From: Pandoraea apista
GTDB taxonomy: Bacteria; Pseudomonadota; Gammaproteobacteria; Burkholderiales; Burkholderiaceae
Direction of reading: 5' to 3'
Assembly: GCF_001465595.2 (NCBI RefSeq)
Contig: NZ_CP013481.2
Coordinates: 5,146,001-5,210,000 of the forward strand
Length of the DNA: 64,000 bases
The notes beneath the pieces were generated by a model, which saw only the letters and a program-made list of their open reading frames with translations, was not told the origin of the DNA and did no database searches. Position numbers and translations under genes: made by a program. This document shows positions 27,581-36,463 of this stretch, one piece after another (positions within the stretch are counted from its first letter, which is position 1; each line of letters starts with the position of its first letter).

Positions 27581-28795
27581 ATGAATCAGGCCGCACCGAA
27601 ACCCCATAGTTTACCCGTTCCAGAGCCAGACGCGCTCGAACACTCGCGCCGTCTCACGGCTCATCTCGCCGACGCCATCGACGCGGCCGGCGGCTGGTTG
27701 CCGTTCGATCGCTTCATGGAACTGGCGCTGTACGCGCCCGGCCTCGGTTATTACGCCGCCGGCGCCGCCAAATTCGGCCGGCTCGCCGCCGACGGCAGCG
27801 ACTTTGTCACCGCCCCTGAACTCACACCGTTCTTCGCGCGCACGTTGGCGCGCCAACTCGGCGAGATCTTCGAGCAGACGGGCGATGCGCACGTGCTGGA
27901 ATTCGGCGCCGGATCCGGACGCCTGGCTGCCGATCTGTTGCTCGCGCTCGAGGCGGAAGGCACGCCCTGCGAGACGTACTCGATCATGGAACTGTCGGGT
28001 GAGTTGCGTGCACGCCAGCGCGAGACCATTGCCAGCACCGCGCCGCATCTGCTCGATCGTGTCACATGGCTCGATCGATTGCCCGACGCCTTTTACGGCG
28101 TGATGCTCGGCAACGAAGTGCTCGACGCCATGCCTGTGCGCCTGTGGGCACGCCGCCCCGACGAGACCGGACAACCCGTCTGGTTCGAGCGCGGCGTGGT
28201 CCGCACGCCGACGGGTTTCGGTTGGGAGGCGCGTTTGTATAACGGCTCGTTGCCGGAGGCGCTCGCGGCACTGGCCGATTTGCCGCCGACACAGGAATAC
28301 CTGACGGAGACGCACGAAGCCGCATCGGCCTTCGTGCGCAGCGTGGCGCCGCTGCTCGCGCGTGGCGTGCTCTTGCTCATCGACTACGGATTCCCCGCGC
28401 GCGAGTACTACCATCCGCAACGGGCTCACGGCACGTTGATGTGCCACTACCGTCATCACGCACACGACGACCCGTTCTACTACCCCGGCTTGCAGGACAT
28501 CACGGCGCACGTGGAGTTTTCCGGCATTGCCGACGCCGGCGTCGAAGCCGGGCTCGATCTGCTGGGCTTCACGTCGCAGGCGCGATTCCTGATGAATGCG
28601 GGTATCGTCGACCTGATGAGCGCACTCGATCCGACCGATCCGAAGACGTTCCTGCCAGCGGCCGCGGCCGCGCAGAAGCTGCTCTCCGAAGCCGAGATGG
28701 GTGAACTCTTCAAGGTCATCGCCTTCGGACGCGGCATGGACGAGTGGGCCGGCCTGCTCGGTTTCGCCACCGGTGACCGCAGCCACGCGCTCTGA
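27581..28795 (+). CDS. NDUFAF7/MidA-family SAM-dependent methyltransferase
   Basis: 404-residue protein of the DUF185 methyltransferase family. Visible motifs: PFDRFMELALYAPGLGYYAAG at the N-terminus (quoted as LYAPGLGYYAAG), DFVTAPELTPFF, the SAM-binding VLEFGAGSGRLAADLL and GNEVLDAMPV. The mitochondrial relative NDUFAF7 dimethylates an arginine of a complex I subunit; the bacterial substrate is not known. It is divergent from the folB-linked SDR and followed by a small DUF2905 gene. Confidence 0.88.
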   Translation: MNQAAPKPHSLPVPEPDALEHSRRLTAHLADAIDAAGGWLPFDRFMELALYAPGLGYYAAGAAKFGRLAADGSDFVTAPELTPFFARTLARQLGEIFEQTGDAHVLEFGAGSGRLAADLLLALEAEGTPCETYSIMELSGELRARQRETIASTAPHLLDRVTWLDRLPDAFYGVMLGNEVLDAMPVRLWARRPDETGQPVWFERGVVRTPTGFGWEARLYNGSLPEALAALADLPPTQEYLTETHEAASAFVRSVAPLLARGVLLLIDYGFPAREYYHPQRAHGTLMCHYRHHAHDDPFYYPGLQDITAHVEFSGIADAGVEAGLDLLGFTSQARFLMNAGIVDLMSALDPTDPKTFLPAAAAAQKLLSEAEMGELFKVIAFGRGMDEWAGLLGFATGDRSHAL

Positions 28796-28825
28796 CATCC
28801 CCCCCTTCATAGAGAGGTCAAGCCG

Positions 28826-29020
28826 ATGTTTCGCTGGATGTTCACGATCTTCATTGCGATCTGCATCCTCTCGGCTGCTTCGCCATGGCTCACCAAGCTC
28901 GGCATCGGCCGGCTGCCCGGTGATCTGCGCCTGCGCTGGCGGGGCAGGGAGATGCTCTTCCCGTTCGCCTCGACGGTCGTACTTTCGCTCGTCTTCAATC
29001 TGCTGATTCGGTTGCTCTGA
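28826..29020 (+). CDS. DUF2905 small membrane protein
   Basis: 64-residue protein with two membrane segments (about 2-19 and 46-63) around the conserved LGIGRLPGDLRLRWRGR motif, which marks the DUF2905 family. AGAGAGG precedes the ATG. The function is unknown. It lies 30 bases after the NDUFAF7-like gene and may be co-transcribed. Confidence 0.88.
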   Translation: MFRWMFTIFIAICILSAASPWLTKLGIGRLPGDLRLRWRGREMLFPFASTVVLSLVFNLLIRLL

Positions 29021-29025
29021 CTCCC

Positions 29026-29062
29026 GCCGGTCGACGCAACACCTGTTGCAACGTCGGCCGGC
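29026..29062 (+). other. Large stem-loop after the DUF2905 gene
   Basis: A near-perfect palindrome (outer GCCGG / CCGGC, inner GCAACA-CC-TGTTGC) begins six bases after the stop codon. It has no T run, so it may be a message-stabilising hairpin, a weak terminator or a protein site. Confidence 0.5.
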
Positions 29063-29186
29063 ATGCTCCCGTCGTTATCCGCCCCGGCTTCCCGTCCGTC
29101 TGCCGCCACCCGCCGCCGCCCTCAAGGCCGCGGTGTGCCTTGGCGTGTCTGCCCCCAAACCCTTGACGCCGCTAGGGTTAACAACC

Positions 29187-29235
29187 ATTTGATCATTTGT
29201 TGCAAAAAAATTAACATGAAACAAATGATTCAAAT
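29187..29235 (+). promoter_or_regulatory. Inverted repeat upstream of the gltI-like gene
   Basis: ATTTGATCATTTGTT (29187-29201) and AACAAATGATTCAAAT (29220-29235) are complementary apart from one extra base, and are separated by 18 AT-rich bases. The region stands out as AT-rich in a high-GC genome and lies 35 bases before the ATG. It could be a repressor operator or a leader hairpin. Confidence 0.55.
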
Positions 29236-29269
29236 CTGAATCACGGTGAGACCATTTCAGGAGCAGGAC

Positions 29270-30172
29270 ATGATCAAGGTGCGATTGACCGGGGTAATGC
29301 TGGGCGTAGCAATGTGTGTCGCGGCAGGCGCTGCGATGGCCCAGAACGCATCGGAGACGCTGCAAAAGATCGAGAGCAGCGGTGTGATTTCCATCGGGCA
29401 CCGCGAGTCGTCGATTCCGTTCTCGTACTACGACAACAACCACAACGTCATCGGCTACTCACAGGATCTGTGCAACAAGATCGTTGACGTGGTGAAGGCT
29501 CGTCTGAAAAAGCCGGATCTGCAAGTGCGCTTCATTCCTGTCACCTCCCAGAACCGCATCGCGCTGGTGCAAAACGGCACGGTCGATATCGAGTGTGGCG
29601 TGACCACGAACCTGAAGGCGCGTCAGGCACAGGTCAACTTCTCGAATACGTTCTTCGTGGCGGGCACGCGTCTGCTCGTGAACAAGAATTCGGGCATCAA
29701 GGACTTCCCGGATCTGGCAGGCAAGCCGGTCGTGACCAATGCGGGCACAACGTCGGAGCGCATCCTCAACAAGATGAACAACGACAAGAAGATGAACATG
29801 AGCGTGATTTCGGGCAAGGATTACGGTGAGTCGTTCACCATGCTCCAGGGCGGCCGCGTTCAGGCGTTCATGATGGACGACGTGTTGCTCGCGGGTGCGC
29901 GCACGATGGGCCGCAACCCCGACGACTGGGTCGTGACCGGCACGCCGCAGTCGTTCGAGGCCTACGGCTTCATGATGAAACACGGGGATACGGAGTTCAA
30001 AAAGCTCGTCGACGACACGCTCGCAGGAGTAATGAAGAGCGGCGAGATCAACACGATGTACAAGAAGTGGTTCGAATCGCCGGTGCCGCCGAAGAACACC
30101 AGCTTCAATTTCCCGATGAGCGAACAGCTCAAACAGCTCTACGCGAATCCGAACGACAAGGCATTCGAATAA
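29270..30172 (+). CDS. Glutamate/aspartate-type ABC substrate-binding protein (GltI-like), orphan
   Basis: 300-residue periplasmic protein with a signal peptide (ending AAMAQ), then a family 3 binding fold: SIPFSYYDNNHNVIGYSQDLCNKIVD (quoted in part as SIPFSYYDN), VTSQNRIALVQNGTVDIECG and NKMNNDKKMNMSV. The IECG..TN segment and length fit GltI, the glutamate/aspartate binding protein. AGGAG precedes the ATG. No permease or ATPase gene follows, so it must use a transport system coded elsewhere or act as a spare or sensory binding protein. Confidence 0.88.
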   Translation: MIKVRLTGVMLGVAMCVAAGAAMAQNASETLQKIESSGVISIGHRESSIPFSYYDNNHNVIGYSQDLCNKIVDVVKARLKKPDLQVRFIPVTSQNRIALVQNGTVDIECGVTTNLKARQAQVNFSNTFFVAGTRLLVNKNSGIKDFPDLAGKPVVTNAGTTSERILNKMNNDKKMNMSVISGKDYGESFTMLQGGRVQAFMMDDVLLAGARTMGRNPDDWVVTGTPQSFEAYGFMMKHGDTEFKKLVDDTLAGVMKSGEINTMYKKWFESPVPPKNTSFNFPMSEQLKQLYANPNDKAFE

Positions 30173-30250
30173 GCGCTGTCAATCGTGTGCAAGGGCGTGC
30201 CGTCTCGCTGACTGCAAATCCATAGTTCGCGCATCAGGGGCAACATCGGC

Positions 30251-30287
30251 GAAAGGCAAAGACCTTCATCATGGGGCTTTGCCTTTC
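30251..30287 (+). terminator. Hairpin after the gltI-like gene
   Basis: GAAAGGCAAAG pairs perfectly with CTTTGCCTTTC across a 15-base loop, about 80 bases past the stop codon. The tail (GTCATTTCC) is poor in T, so termination may be partial. The ribosome-binding site of the YopJ-like gene starts just after the hairpin. Confidence 0.5.
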
Positions 30288-30308
30288 GTCATTTCCGGAG
30301 CCTCTCTC

Positions 30309-31367
30309 ATGATGTCCTCCCCCGGCGGCCACTCGCCCCGCGCCAGTGCCGTCACGTCAACGACCTCATGGCCGGTCACGCTGAGTCATCCCGAGGGCTA
30401 CCCGCGGCCGGGAGGACAATTCAGCGTGGCGCTGCAATTCGCGGGAAATATTCCGCCTGCTGCGCCCGATACACTGACGCTGCCCGACACGCCAACGCAG
30501 TACTACAACTTCGCCGTCGCCTTCCTGAAAGCCAATCGGCAGAGCATGCAAATGTACTGGGCCGATCGTGACGCCATTCCGGCGCTGGTCCGTTCGGAAA
30601 TGTCGCGTTATCCGGGCTTACGGATAACGCATCACGAAACGCCCGTCGCATTCGCGAAATACATAGGCGAACAATGCCGGGCGGGGGCGCCGCACCGCGA
30701 GCAATGTCTGGTCGAGCTCAGCCCGATGGAAGGCCATTGTGTGGGGGTCGATCTGCGCATCGATGCCGGGGAACCGACCATCATCGTCATCGAGTCCGGC
30801 ACGCTGAACGCGACCGGCGCGGGCATGCTGCTCCTTCGGCTCGCCATGGCCCTGAAGCACACGGTGAGGTGCATTGCCCGGAATGGGCTCGACAAGCATC
30901 TGATGTTCTTCGAGACCGCGGCGCAACAAAGCCCCAACGATTGCGCGATGTTCAGCTTGTGCGCCTGCAAGACCATGTTCAGGAATGCCGATGTCTTCAC
31001 GTCGTTACACCAACGCTTGCGGGCGGGCGAGTTCAGCGACATGCTGACCAAGGGATATGTGGCGAGCGCCGAGGCGGACCTGATGCTGCCCTCCGCCCTC
31101 ATGCAGCATACGCAGTCATCGGCGCGACTCGCCCAGTACGCCCAACGCCGCATTCCGGACGATCCGGCGCAGGCGCCCGCCGTCGGCAAGTTGATCAGGC
31201 GTCAGAAGGGTCTCGTCTTCGCTCGCGGCGATCGGACCTACAGCGTGTCGATTGAAATGGCACGGATAAAGATGGCCGGGCGCGCACTTCCGCCTCCGGC
31301 CGAAGACCCGACATTGCTGGCGCCGCCGCGCCGCGACGACTTCATGTCGTCTACGGAATCGCAGTAG
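30309..31367 (+). CDS. YopJ-family serine/threonine acetyltransferase (probable secreted effector)
   Basis: 352-residue protein of the YopJ effector family. The catalytic triad is intact: His in MEGHCVGVD (about H143), Glu in IIVIESG (about E162) and Cys in QQSPNDCAMFSL (about C212). The His-Glu spacing of 19 residues equals that of YopJ. The HTQSSARLAQY motif after the core is also family-typical. Known YopJ proteins are delivered by type III secretion and acetylate host kinases or other proteins, with inositol hexakisphosphate as activator. The N-terminus (MMSSPGGHSPRASAV...) is Ser-rich with no signal peptide, as expected of a type III effector. GGAG lies eight bases before the ATG at 30309. 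It is a lone gene between housekeeping genes, with no chaperone or secretion gene nearby. Confidence 0.9.
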   Translation: MMSSPGGHSPRASAVTSTTSWPVTLSHPEGYPRPGGQFSVALQFAGNIPPAAPDTLTLPDTPTQYYNFAVAFLKANRQSMQMYWADRDAIPALVRSEMSRYPGLRITHHETPVAFAKYIGEQCRAGAPHREQCLVELSPMEGHCVGVDLRIDAGEPTIIVIESGTLNATGAGMLLLRLAMALKHTVRCIARNGLDKHLMFFETAAQQSPNDCAMFSLCACKTMFRNADVFTSLHQRLRAGEFSDMLTKGYVASAEADLMLPSALMQHTQSSARLAQYAQRRIPDDPAQAPAVGKLIRRQKGLVFARGDRTYSVSIEMARIKMAGRALPPPAEDPTLLAPPRRDDFMSSTESQ

Positions 31368-31428
31368 TCATGGCGTTTGCTTCCGGGCGCGCGGACCTGT
31401 AGCGCTAACGGCCATTCCCCTGCGGCGC

Positions 31429-32679
31429 TCACTCGTCTGCGGCGCCCAGCCCCGCCGCCTCAACGGCTTCGATTCTGGCGGCTTGCACGGCGTCGCGAAT
31501 CTTCGAGGGATCGTCGGCATACTGTCTGGCGACAGCCCCTGCATCGATGCCGCGCGCGGCATCGAGTGCAGCCATCAAACGGTCTCGCTGTGGATACGGC
31601 GCCGTTGCGAAATCGCCGCCCCGTCCGCGCGCATCGGCCTCGCAAGCCTGAAGCACTTCCACGAACCGATCGGGCTTGCGCAAAGCGTCGCAGCGCTCCA
31701 GCAAACGTACCAATGCCGCTGCACCGAACTTCTGGCTTGCATGGATATTGCCGTGCTCGCGCGCCACGACCTGCGCCAGCTCGCGGCACTCTACGGGCAC
31801 CCGCAAGCGCGCGCACAACGGGCCGAGCAATCCCACACTGCGCCCTTCATGTCCGATGTGACGCGGCAATACGTCTTCCGGCGTCGTGCCTTTGCCGAGG
31901 TCGTGCGTGAGCGCCGCAAAGCGCACCGGCAACGAGTACCCCTGCTTCGCCGCGTAATCGACCACCATCATCACATGCAAGCCGGTGTCCACCTCGGGGT
32001 GGAAGTCGGCACGCTGCGGCACCCCCCATAGCTGCGCCAACTCGGGCAAGATGCGCTCCAGCGCGCCCGACGCACGCAACACGTCGAACATGCGTGACGG
32101 CTGGTGCTCCATCAACCCGCGCGCGATCTCCTGCCAGACACGCTCGGCGACCAGCGCGTCGACTTCGCCGTTCGCCGTCATTTCGCGCATCAGCGCGAGG
32201 GTTTCGCCGGCAACGGAGAAATCGGTGAAGCGCGCGGCAAAGCGCGCGCAACGGAGAATACGCACCGGGTCTTCCGCAAACGCTTCGCCGACATGGCGGA
32301 ACAACTTCGCCTCGAGATCGCGTTTGCCGCCGTAGGGATCGACCAGTTCGTCAGACAGACTGTCATCGGGCATGACCTCGCGCGCCATCGCGTTGATCGT
32401 GAAGTCGCGCCGCACGAGGTCTTCTTCCAGCGTGACTTCCGGGGCGAAGTAGAACGAAAAGCCGTGATAGCCGCGCGCCGTCTTGCGCTCGGTACGAGCG
32501 AGCGCGTATTCGGCACGGGTCTGAGGATGGAGGAACACCGGGAAATCTTTGCCCACCGGTTTGAAGCCCTTGCGCACCATTTCCTCGGGGGTCGCGCCGA
32601 CCACCACATAGTCGCGGTCCTTGACGGGCAGTCCCAGCATGGCGTCGCGAATCGCGCCGCCGACAGCGTAAATCTTCAT
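31429..32679 (-). CDS. cca: tRNA nucleotidyltransferase (CCA-adding enzyme) with HD domain
   Basis: 416-residue enzyme completing tRNA 3' ends. The N-terminal nucleotidyltransferase starts MKIYAVGGAIRDAMLGLPVKD with the metal ligands in DRDYVVVG; RRDFTINAMA and EDPVRILR follow, and a C-terminal HD domain (LHVMMVVDYAA, ALTHDLGKGTTP) marks the multifunctional type with phosphatase activity. The ATG at 32679 overlaps the stop of the GST gene (ATGA), which suggests coupling. It converges with the YopJ-like gene. Confidence 0.95.
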   Translation of the reverse strand: MKIYAVGGAIRDAMLGLPVKDRDYVVVGATPEEMVRKGFKPVGKDFPVFLHPQTRAEYALARTERKTARGYHGFSFYFAPEVTLEEDLVRRDFTINAMAREVMPDDSLSDELVDPYGGKRDLEAKLFRHVGEAFAEDPVRILRCARFAARFTDFSVAGETLALMREMTANGEVDALVAERVWQEIARGLMEHQPSRMFDVLRASGALERILPELAQLWGVPQRADFHPEVDTGLHVMMVVDYAAKQGYSLPVRFAALTHDLGKGTTPEDVLPRHIGHEGRSVGLLGPLCARLRVPVECRELAQVVAREHGNIHASQKFGAAALVRLLERCDALRKPDRFVEVLQACEADARGRGGDFATAPYPQRDRLMAALDAARGIDAGAVARQYADDPSKIRDAVQAARIEAVEAAGLGAADE

Positions 32680-33320
32680 GGACGCACGTCGTAATAGGCC
32701 ACGCTCACCGTCTCGCCACGGCCCGCCGCCACCCACGCCTGCACCGCGGGCACTTCGCGAATGCGGTCGGCATACGCCTGCGCGTGCGCCGACAGCGACG
32801 GCTCGAAGGTGGCAAAGCGCATGACCACCGGCGCGTAGAAGGCATCGGCAATGGTGAAGTCGCCGAACAGGAACGGGCCGTCGTGACGTGCGAGGCAATC
32901 CTCCCAGATCGCTTCGATACGACGGATATCGGCCAGCGCCTCAGGCGTCGCGCCTGCCCCCGGCCAATGCGCAGCGACATTCATCCACATGTTCGTGCGC
33001 AGGGCGGTGAAGCCGCTGTGCATTTCGGCACAAATGCTGCGCGCGTGGGCGCGCGCCTCACGCGACTTCGGCCACAGCGGCAAATGCGGATAGCTGTCGG
33101 CCAGGTATTCGCAGATAGCCAGCGAGTCCCACACGGTAATGCCATTGTCGATCAGACACGGCACTTTGCCGGTGGGGGAATAGCGCAGAATCTGCTCGCG
33201 CGAGTCGGGTTGCGCGAGCCACACTTGCTGCTCGTCGAACGCAATGCCGAAGTGCTTGAGCACGACCCATGGACGCATCGACCATGACGAGTATTTTTTG
33301 TTGGCGATGATCAGTTGCAT
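32676..33320 (-). CDS. Glutathione S-transferase family protein
   Basis: 214-residue cytoplasmic protein with an N-terminal thioredoxin-like domain (LIIANKKYSSWSMRPWVVL, GKVPCLIDNGITVWDSLAI) and a helical C-terminal domain. The SSWSMRPW motif marks a bacterial subgroup in which Ser may be the glutathione-contacting residue. AAGGA precedes the ATG at 33320. It overlaps the start of cca. The substrate is unknown. Confidence 0.88.
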   Translation of the reverse strand: MQLIIANKKYSSWSMRPWVVLKHFGIAFDEQQVWLAQPDSREQILRYSPTGKVPCLIDNGITVWDSLAICEYLADSYPHLPLWPKSREARAHARSICAEMHSGFTALRTNMWMNVAAHWPGAGATPEALADIRRIEAIWEDCLARHDGPFLFGDFTIADAFYAPVVMRFATFEPSLSAHAQAYADRIREVPAVQAWVAAGRGETVSVAYYDVRP

Positions 33321-33383
33321 GAGGACTTTCCTTGCGCGCGGCACGTTGGGGGTGGCGCGCGACCGATGAAGGAGCGTGAGACG

Positions 33384-34334
33384 TCAGCGCCCCGCGTACC
33401 GCCGGTAATCCGACAGACGCCGCTCCCAGTTGTCGCCATCGAGGTAATCGACGGCAATTTCGAGCCCATTCGGCGTGAGACCGAGTTCGGGCGCCAGCGG
33501 ACCGCTCATGACATTGTCGACCGTCATGGAGTCGAGATTGTCGCGCGTGATGATCGGCTCGCCCGGCAGCTTCTCGAAAATCGCCGCCTGCAAACGCGCG
33601 GTGCTGTCGGGCAGCGGCAGAATCGGCCGCTCGCAGCCACACGCGGCACCGGCAAAACGCACAAGCGCTTCCAGTGTGTAGACGTCGGGGCCGCCCAGCT
33701 CGTAAGTCTTGCCCACCGTCGCGTCGTTATCGAGCGCCCCCGCAAAGGCCTGCGCAACGTCCGTCACGTAGATCGGCTGGAAGCGCGCCTTGGCACTCGC
33801 CAGCGGCACGACAGGCAGGCGCCGTTGCAGCTTGGCAAACGTATTCAGGAATTTGTCGCCCGGGCCGAACACCACCGAGGGACGGAAGATCGTGACAGGA
33901 ATGCCCGTCTCGCGAATCGCCACCTCGCCGTCGCCCTTGGAGCGCTGATACATGCTCGGGCCGTGCGAATCGGCACCGAGCGCGCTCATGTGAAGGAGCC
34001 GGTCGATGCCCCGGTCGCGGCATGCCCGCGCGATCTTGCGCGGCAGCTCCACGTGAGCACGGGCGAACGCGCGACCGTACGGCGTACCCCGGTCGCTGTG
34101 CAACACGCCGACAAGATTGATGACCGCGTCGCACCCCGCAATCACTCGCTCCAGCGCGCGCGGATCATGCACATCGCACTCGACCAGTTCCACACCGGGC
34201 AACACGCCGAGCGCCTTGGCGGCCTCGACGCGTCGCGTTGGCAAACGCACGGCGTGTCCCATGGTCACCAGCCGGGCTACCAGATGGCTGCCGATAAAAC
34301 CGGTGCCACCGACGACACAAACGTTATAGCGCAT
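33384..34334 (-). CDS. NDUFA9-like NAD(P)-binding protein (complex I-associated SDR family)
   Basis: 316-residue atypical short-chain dehydrogenase/epimerase-like protein. It starts MRYNVCVVGGTGFIGSHLV (GxxGxxG nucleotide loop) and continues with HMSALGADSHGPSMYQRSKGDGE and the conserved TIFRPSVVFGPGDKFLN. This set is that of bacterial proteins related to the complex I accessory subunit NDUFA9. In bacteria the role is not established; NADPH binding and quinone or respiratory links are suggested. It follows the transglycosylase gene on the same strand by 38 bases. Confidence 0.85.
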   Translation of the reverse strand: MRYNVCVVGGTGFIGSHLVARLVTMGHAVRLPTRRVEAAKALGVLPGVELVECDVHDPRALERVIAGCDAVINLVGVLHSDRGTPYGRAFARAHVELPRKIARACRDRGIDRLLHMSALGADSHGPSMYQRSKGDGEVAIRETGIPVTIFRPSVVFGPGDKFLNTFAKLQRRLPVVPLASAKARFQPIYVTDVAQAFAGALDNDATVGKTYELGGPDVYTLEALVRFAGAACGCERPILPLPDSTARLQAAIFEKLPGEPIITRDNLDSMTVDNVMSGPLAPELGLTPNGLEIAVDYLDGDNWERRLSDYRRYAGR

Positions 34335-34372
34335 GCGTCACCTCCGCGTCATGACTGTGGAACGGCCGCCCG

Positions 34373-36379
34373 TCACTGGGGCAAGATTATGCCAAGCCGC
34401 TCCTTGAGCGATTGCGGACGGCCTGTGATCAGGGCCGAATAATACGTCGTGTTCGACAGCACATTCTCGACATACGTACGCGTCTCGTTGAACGGGATCG
34501 TTTCAGCGAAGATCGCCCCCTCGACCGGACGATCCAGCGTGGAGCGCCACGTCCGCGGACGCCCCGGGCCGGCGTTATAACCGGCGGACGCCAGCACGGC
34601 CGAGCCGTCGAACTTATTGTAGATATCCGCCAGATAGCTGGTGCCCAGACGGATATTGGTGTCGATGTCGTGCATCATGCCCGGCTGATAGTCCATGCCG
34701 ATCTGCCTGGCGACCATCTTCGCGGTCGCCGGCATGACCTGCATCAGACCGCCGGCGCCGGCCGACGACCGCGCATTGATGATGAAACGCGACTCCTGGC
34801 GGATCAGACCGTAGGCCCACGCTTCGTCCAGATCGACGGCGGCGGCCAGCGGTTCCACCTTGCTGCGGAACGGCATCAGATAGCGCAGCGTGAAGTCGTG
34901 CTCGGCCTTCGTGCGATCCGCGGTGTTCACGGCCCGATCGAACAGCTCGATGCCATTGGCGTACTGAGCGGCCGCGATCAACTGACGGTCAGTCATGTTG
35001 CGCAGTTCCCAGTTCCACTCACGATTGCCTTCGAAGCGCAGGCCCAGATCGTAGAACTTGGCGGCGCGCTGGAATCCGGGGTTCGCGCGATTCGCGTCGA
35101 TCTCCGCCTTGGTGACGGTCGTGCGTGCCGGCAGCGTTGTCTTGTTGCCCAACTCCTCGTTCGCCAGTTGACCGTAGAAGTTCGTCTGCATGGCGATCTT
35201 CTGGAATTGTGCGCGAGCGGCGTCGCCCTGCCCGGCTTCGCGCAGCGCGCGGCCATACCAATAGGTCCAGACAGCGTCGTCACGCAGTGCGGCGGGCATC
35301 GCTTCGATTCCCGTACGCACCAGATTCCAGTCGCCCGCGCGCAGCGCCGCGCGAATCTTCCACTCCTGCGCCGTATTCGAGAGCTTGGCGTTGCCGGCCT
35401 GACGATACCAGGTGATGGCCATCGGATTCTGCGACAGCGCACCGCGCATGCCGATGGCGCCCCAGCCAATGGCGCGCTCGTCTGCCGACAAGCTGCCCGC
35501 AATGCCCGCGAAGGTGCTCGCAGCAAGCATGGCGTCGCTACGGGCCATGCGCACGGTAGCGAGCAGCGCGAGCTGACGCGAGGCTTCCGAGCCGTCCACG
35601 CCGCGCGCGAGGATCTGCGCCGGACGCGTGGCCGCCATATCGAGCAAGCTGTCGTCGGGGCGCACGGCGCCCAACGCGTCGGCGATCTGCTTACCGAGCG
35701 ACGTGTAGTTCTCTTCGTAAGCCAGACGAATCTGATGCCAGACTTCCTTGCGCGGCAACTGACCGCTCGCGGCCAGCGTGTTGATCATGTCGACGCACCC
35801 CTCGCCGTAGTACTTCGGCGTAGTCAGCAGATCGGTGGCCGCCTGTGTGACGTTCTCGCCACGCGCAGCGCGCGACATCATCGAATAGCACTTGACCTGT
35901 GTGTCGTCGTCGAGCACGAACTTCGGATACTCGGCGTCGAATGTCTGCCAGTCGTGACGTTTGCCCAGCACCAGCAGCCAGTCGTTGCGCATGCGATCGG
36001 CAATCGCCTGACCGTCATACGTGCGCAAGAAGGCCCGGATATCGTCGTCGGGCGTATCGATGAGCGCCTTGCCCGAACGGTCGAACATGCGCGACTTGAT
36101 CTGGAAGTACTGGACGTACGACGGCACGTCGTAGTCGCTGAGCATGGCGGCAAGCGCGGTGGCGCGCGGCGCGTCGTTGCTGCGGGCGGCTTCGCGCAGT
36201 TGCACGAAGATGTCGTCGGGCGAGCGCTGCGAGAGCGCGTCGGCAGATGTCGTCGAGCGGCTTGCCGCCGATGGCGCCTTCGGACGGCCGGTCGCCTGGG
36301 TCGTGCTGCAGGCGACCAGCGCGGCAGCGGTCAGGGCCAGCGCAGCAGCGCGATATACTCGGGTCAAACGTTCTGACAT
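34373..36379 (-). CDS. slt: Soluble lytic murein transglycosylase (Slt-like), lipoprotein candidate
   Basis: 668-residue envelope enzyme cleaving peptidoglycan to anhydromuropeptides. An N-terminal signal with a possible lipobox (ALVACSTTQ) is followed by a long alpha-helical U-shaped domain (about 50-470) and a C-terminal lysozyme-like domain (about 500-620) with the catalytic Glu in AYGLIRQESRF, then SSAGAGGLMQVMPATA and LASAGYNAGPGRPRTW. The end is conserved for the family. It is divergent from the fau gene. Confidence 0.93.
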   Translation of the reverse strand: MSERLTRVYRAAALALTAAALVACSTTQATGRPKAPSAASRSTTSADALSQRSPDDIFVQLREAARSNDAPRATALAAMLSDYDVPSYVQYFQIKSRMFDRSGKALIDTPDDDIRAFLRTYDGQAIADRMRNDWLLVLGKRHDWQTFDAEYPKFVLDDDTQVKCYSMMSRAARGENVTQAATDLLTTPKYYGEGCVDMINTLAASGQLPRKEVWHQIRLAYEENYTSLGKQIADALGAVRPDDSLLDMAATRPAQILARGVDGSEASRQLALLATVRMARSDAMLAASTFAGIAGSLSADERAIGWGAIGMRGALSQNPMAITWYRQAGNAKLSNTAQEWKIRAALRAGDWNLVRTGIEAMPAALRDDAVWTYWYGRALREAGQGDAARAQFQKIAMQTNFYGQLANEELGNKTTLPARTTVTKAEIDANRANPGFQRAAKFYDLGLRFEGNREWNWELRNMTDRQLIAAAQYANGIELFDRAVNTADRTKAEHDFTLRYLMPFRSKVEPLAAAVDLDEAWAYGLIRQESRFIINARSSAGAGGLMQVMPATAKMVARQIGMDYQPGMMHDIDTNIRLGTSYLADIYNKFDGSAVLASAGYNAGPGRPRTWRSTLDRPVEGAIFAETIPFNETRTYVENVLSNTTYYSALITGRPQSLKERLGIILPQ

Positions 36380-36463
36380 CTTCGGGGGAGCGTCGGTTAA
36401 AAAGTGAATTCAAGCATAGCACGGGACCCCGCTCAATCGGCGGCCCAAACCGCCGGAAATGGG

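Noticed and set aside
30173..30308. hrpII/PIP-box-like promoter for the YopJ-like gene
   Set aside because: TTCG elements are present but not at the 15-16 base spacing needed; the same holds upstream of the glycosyltransferase (52913-53128).
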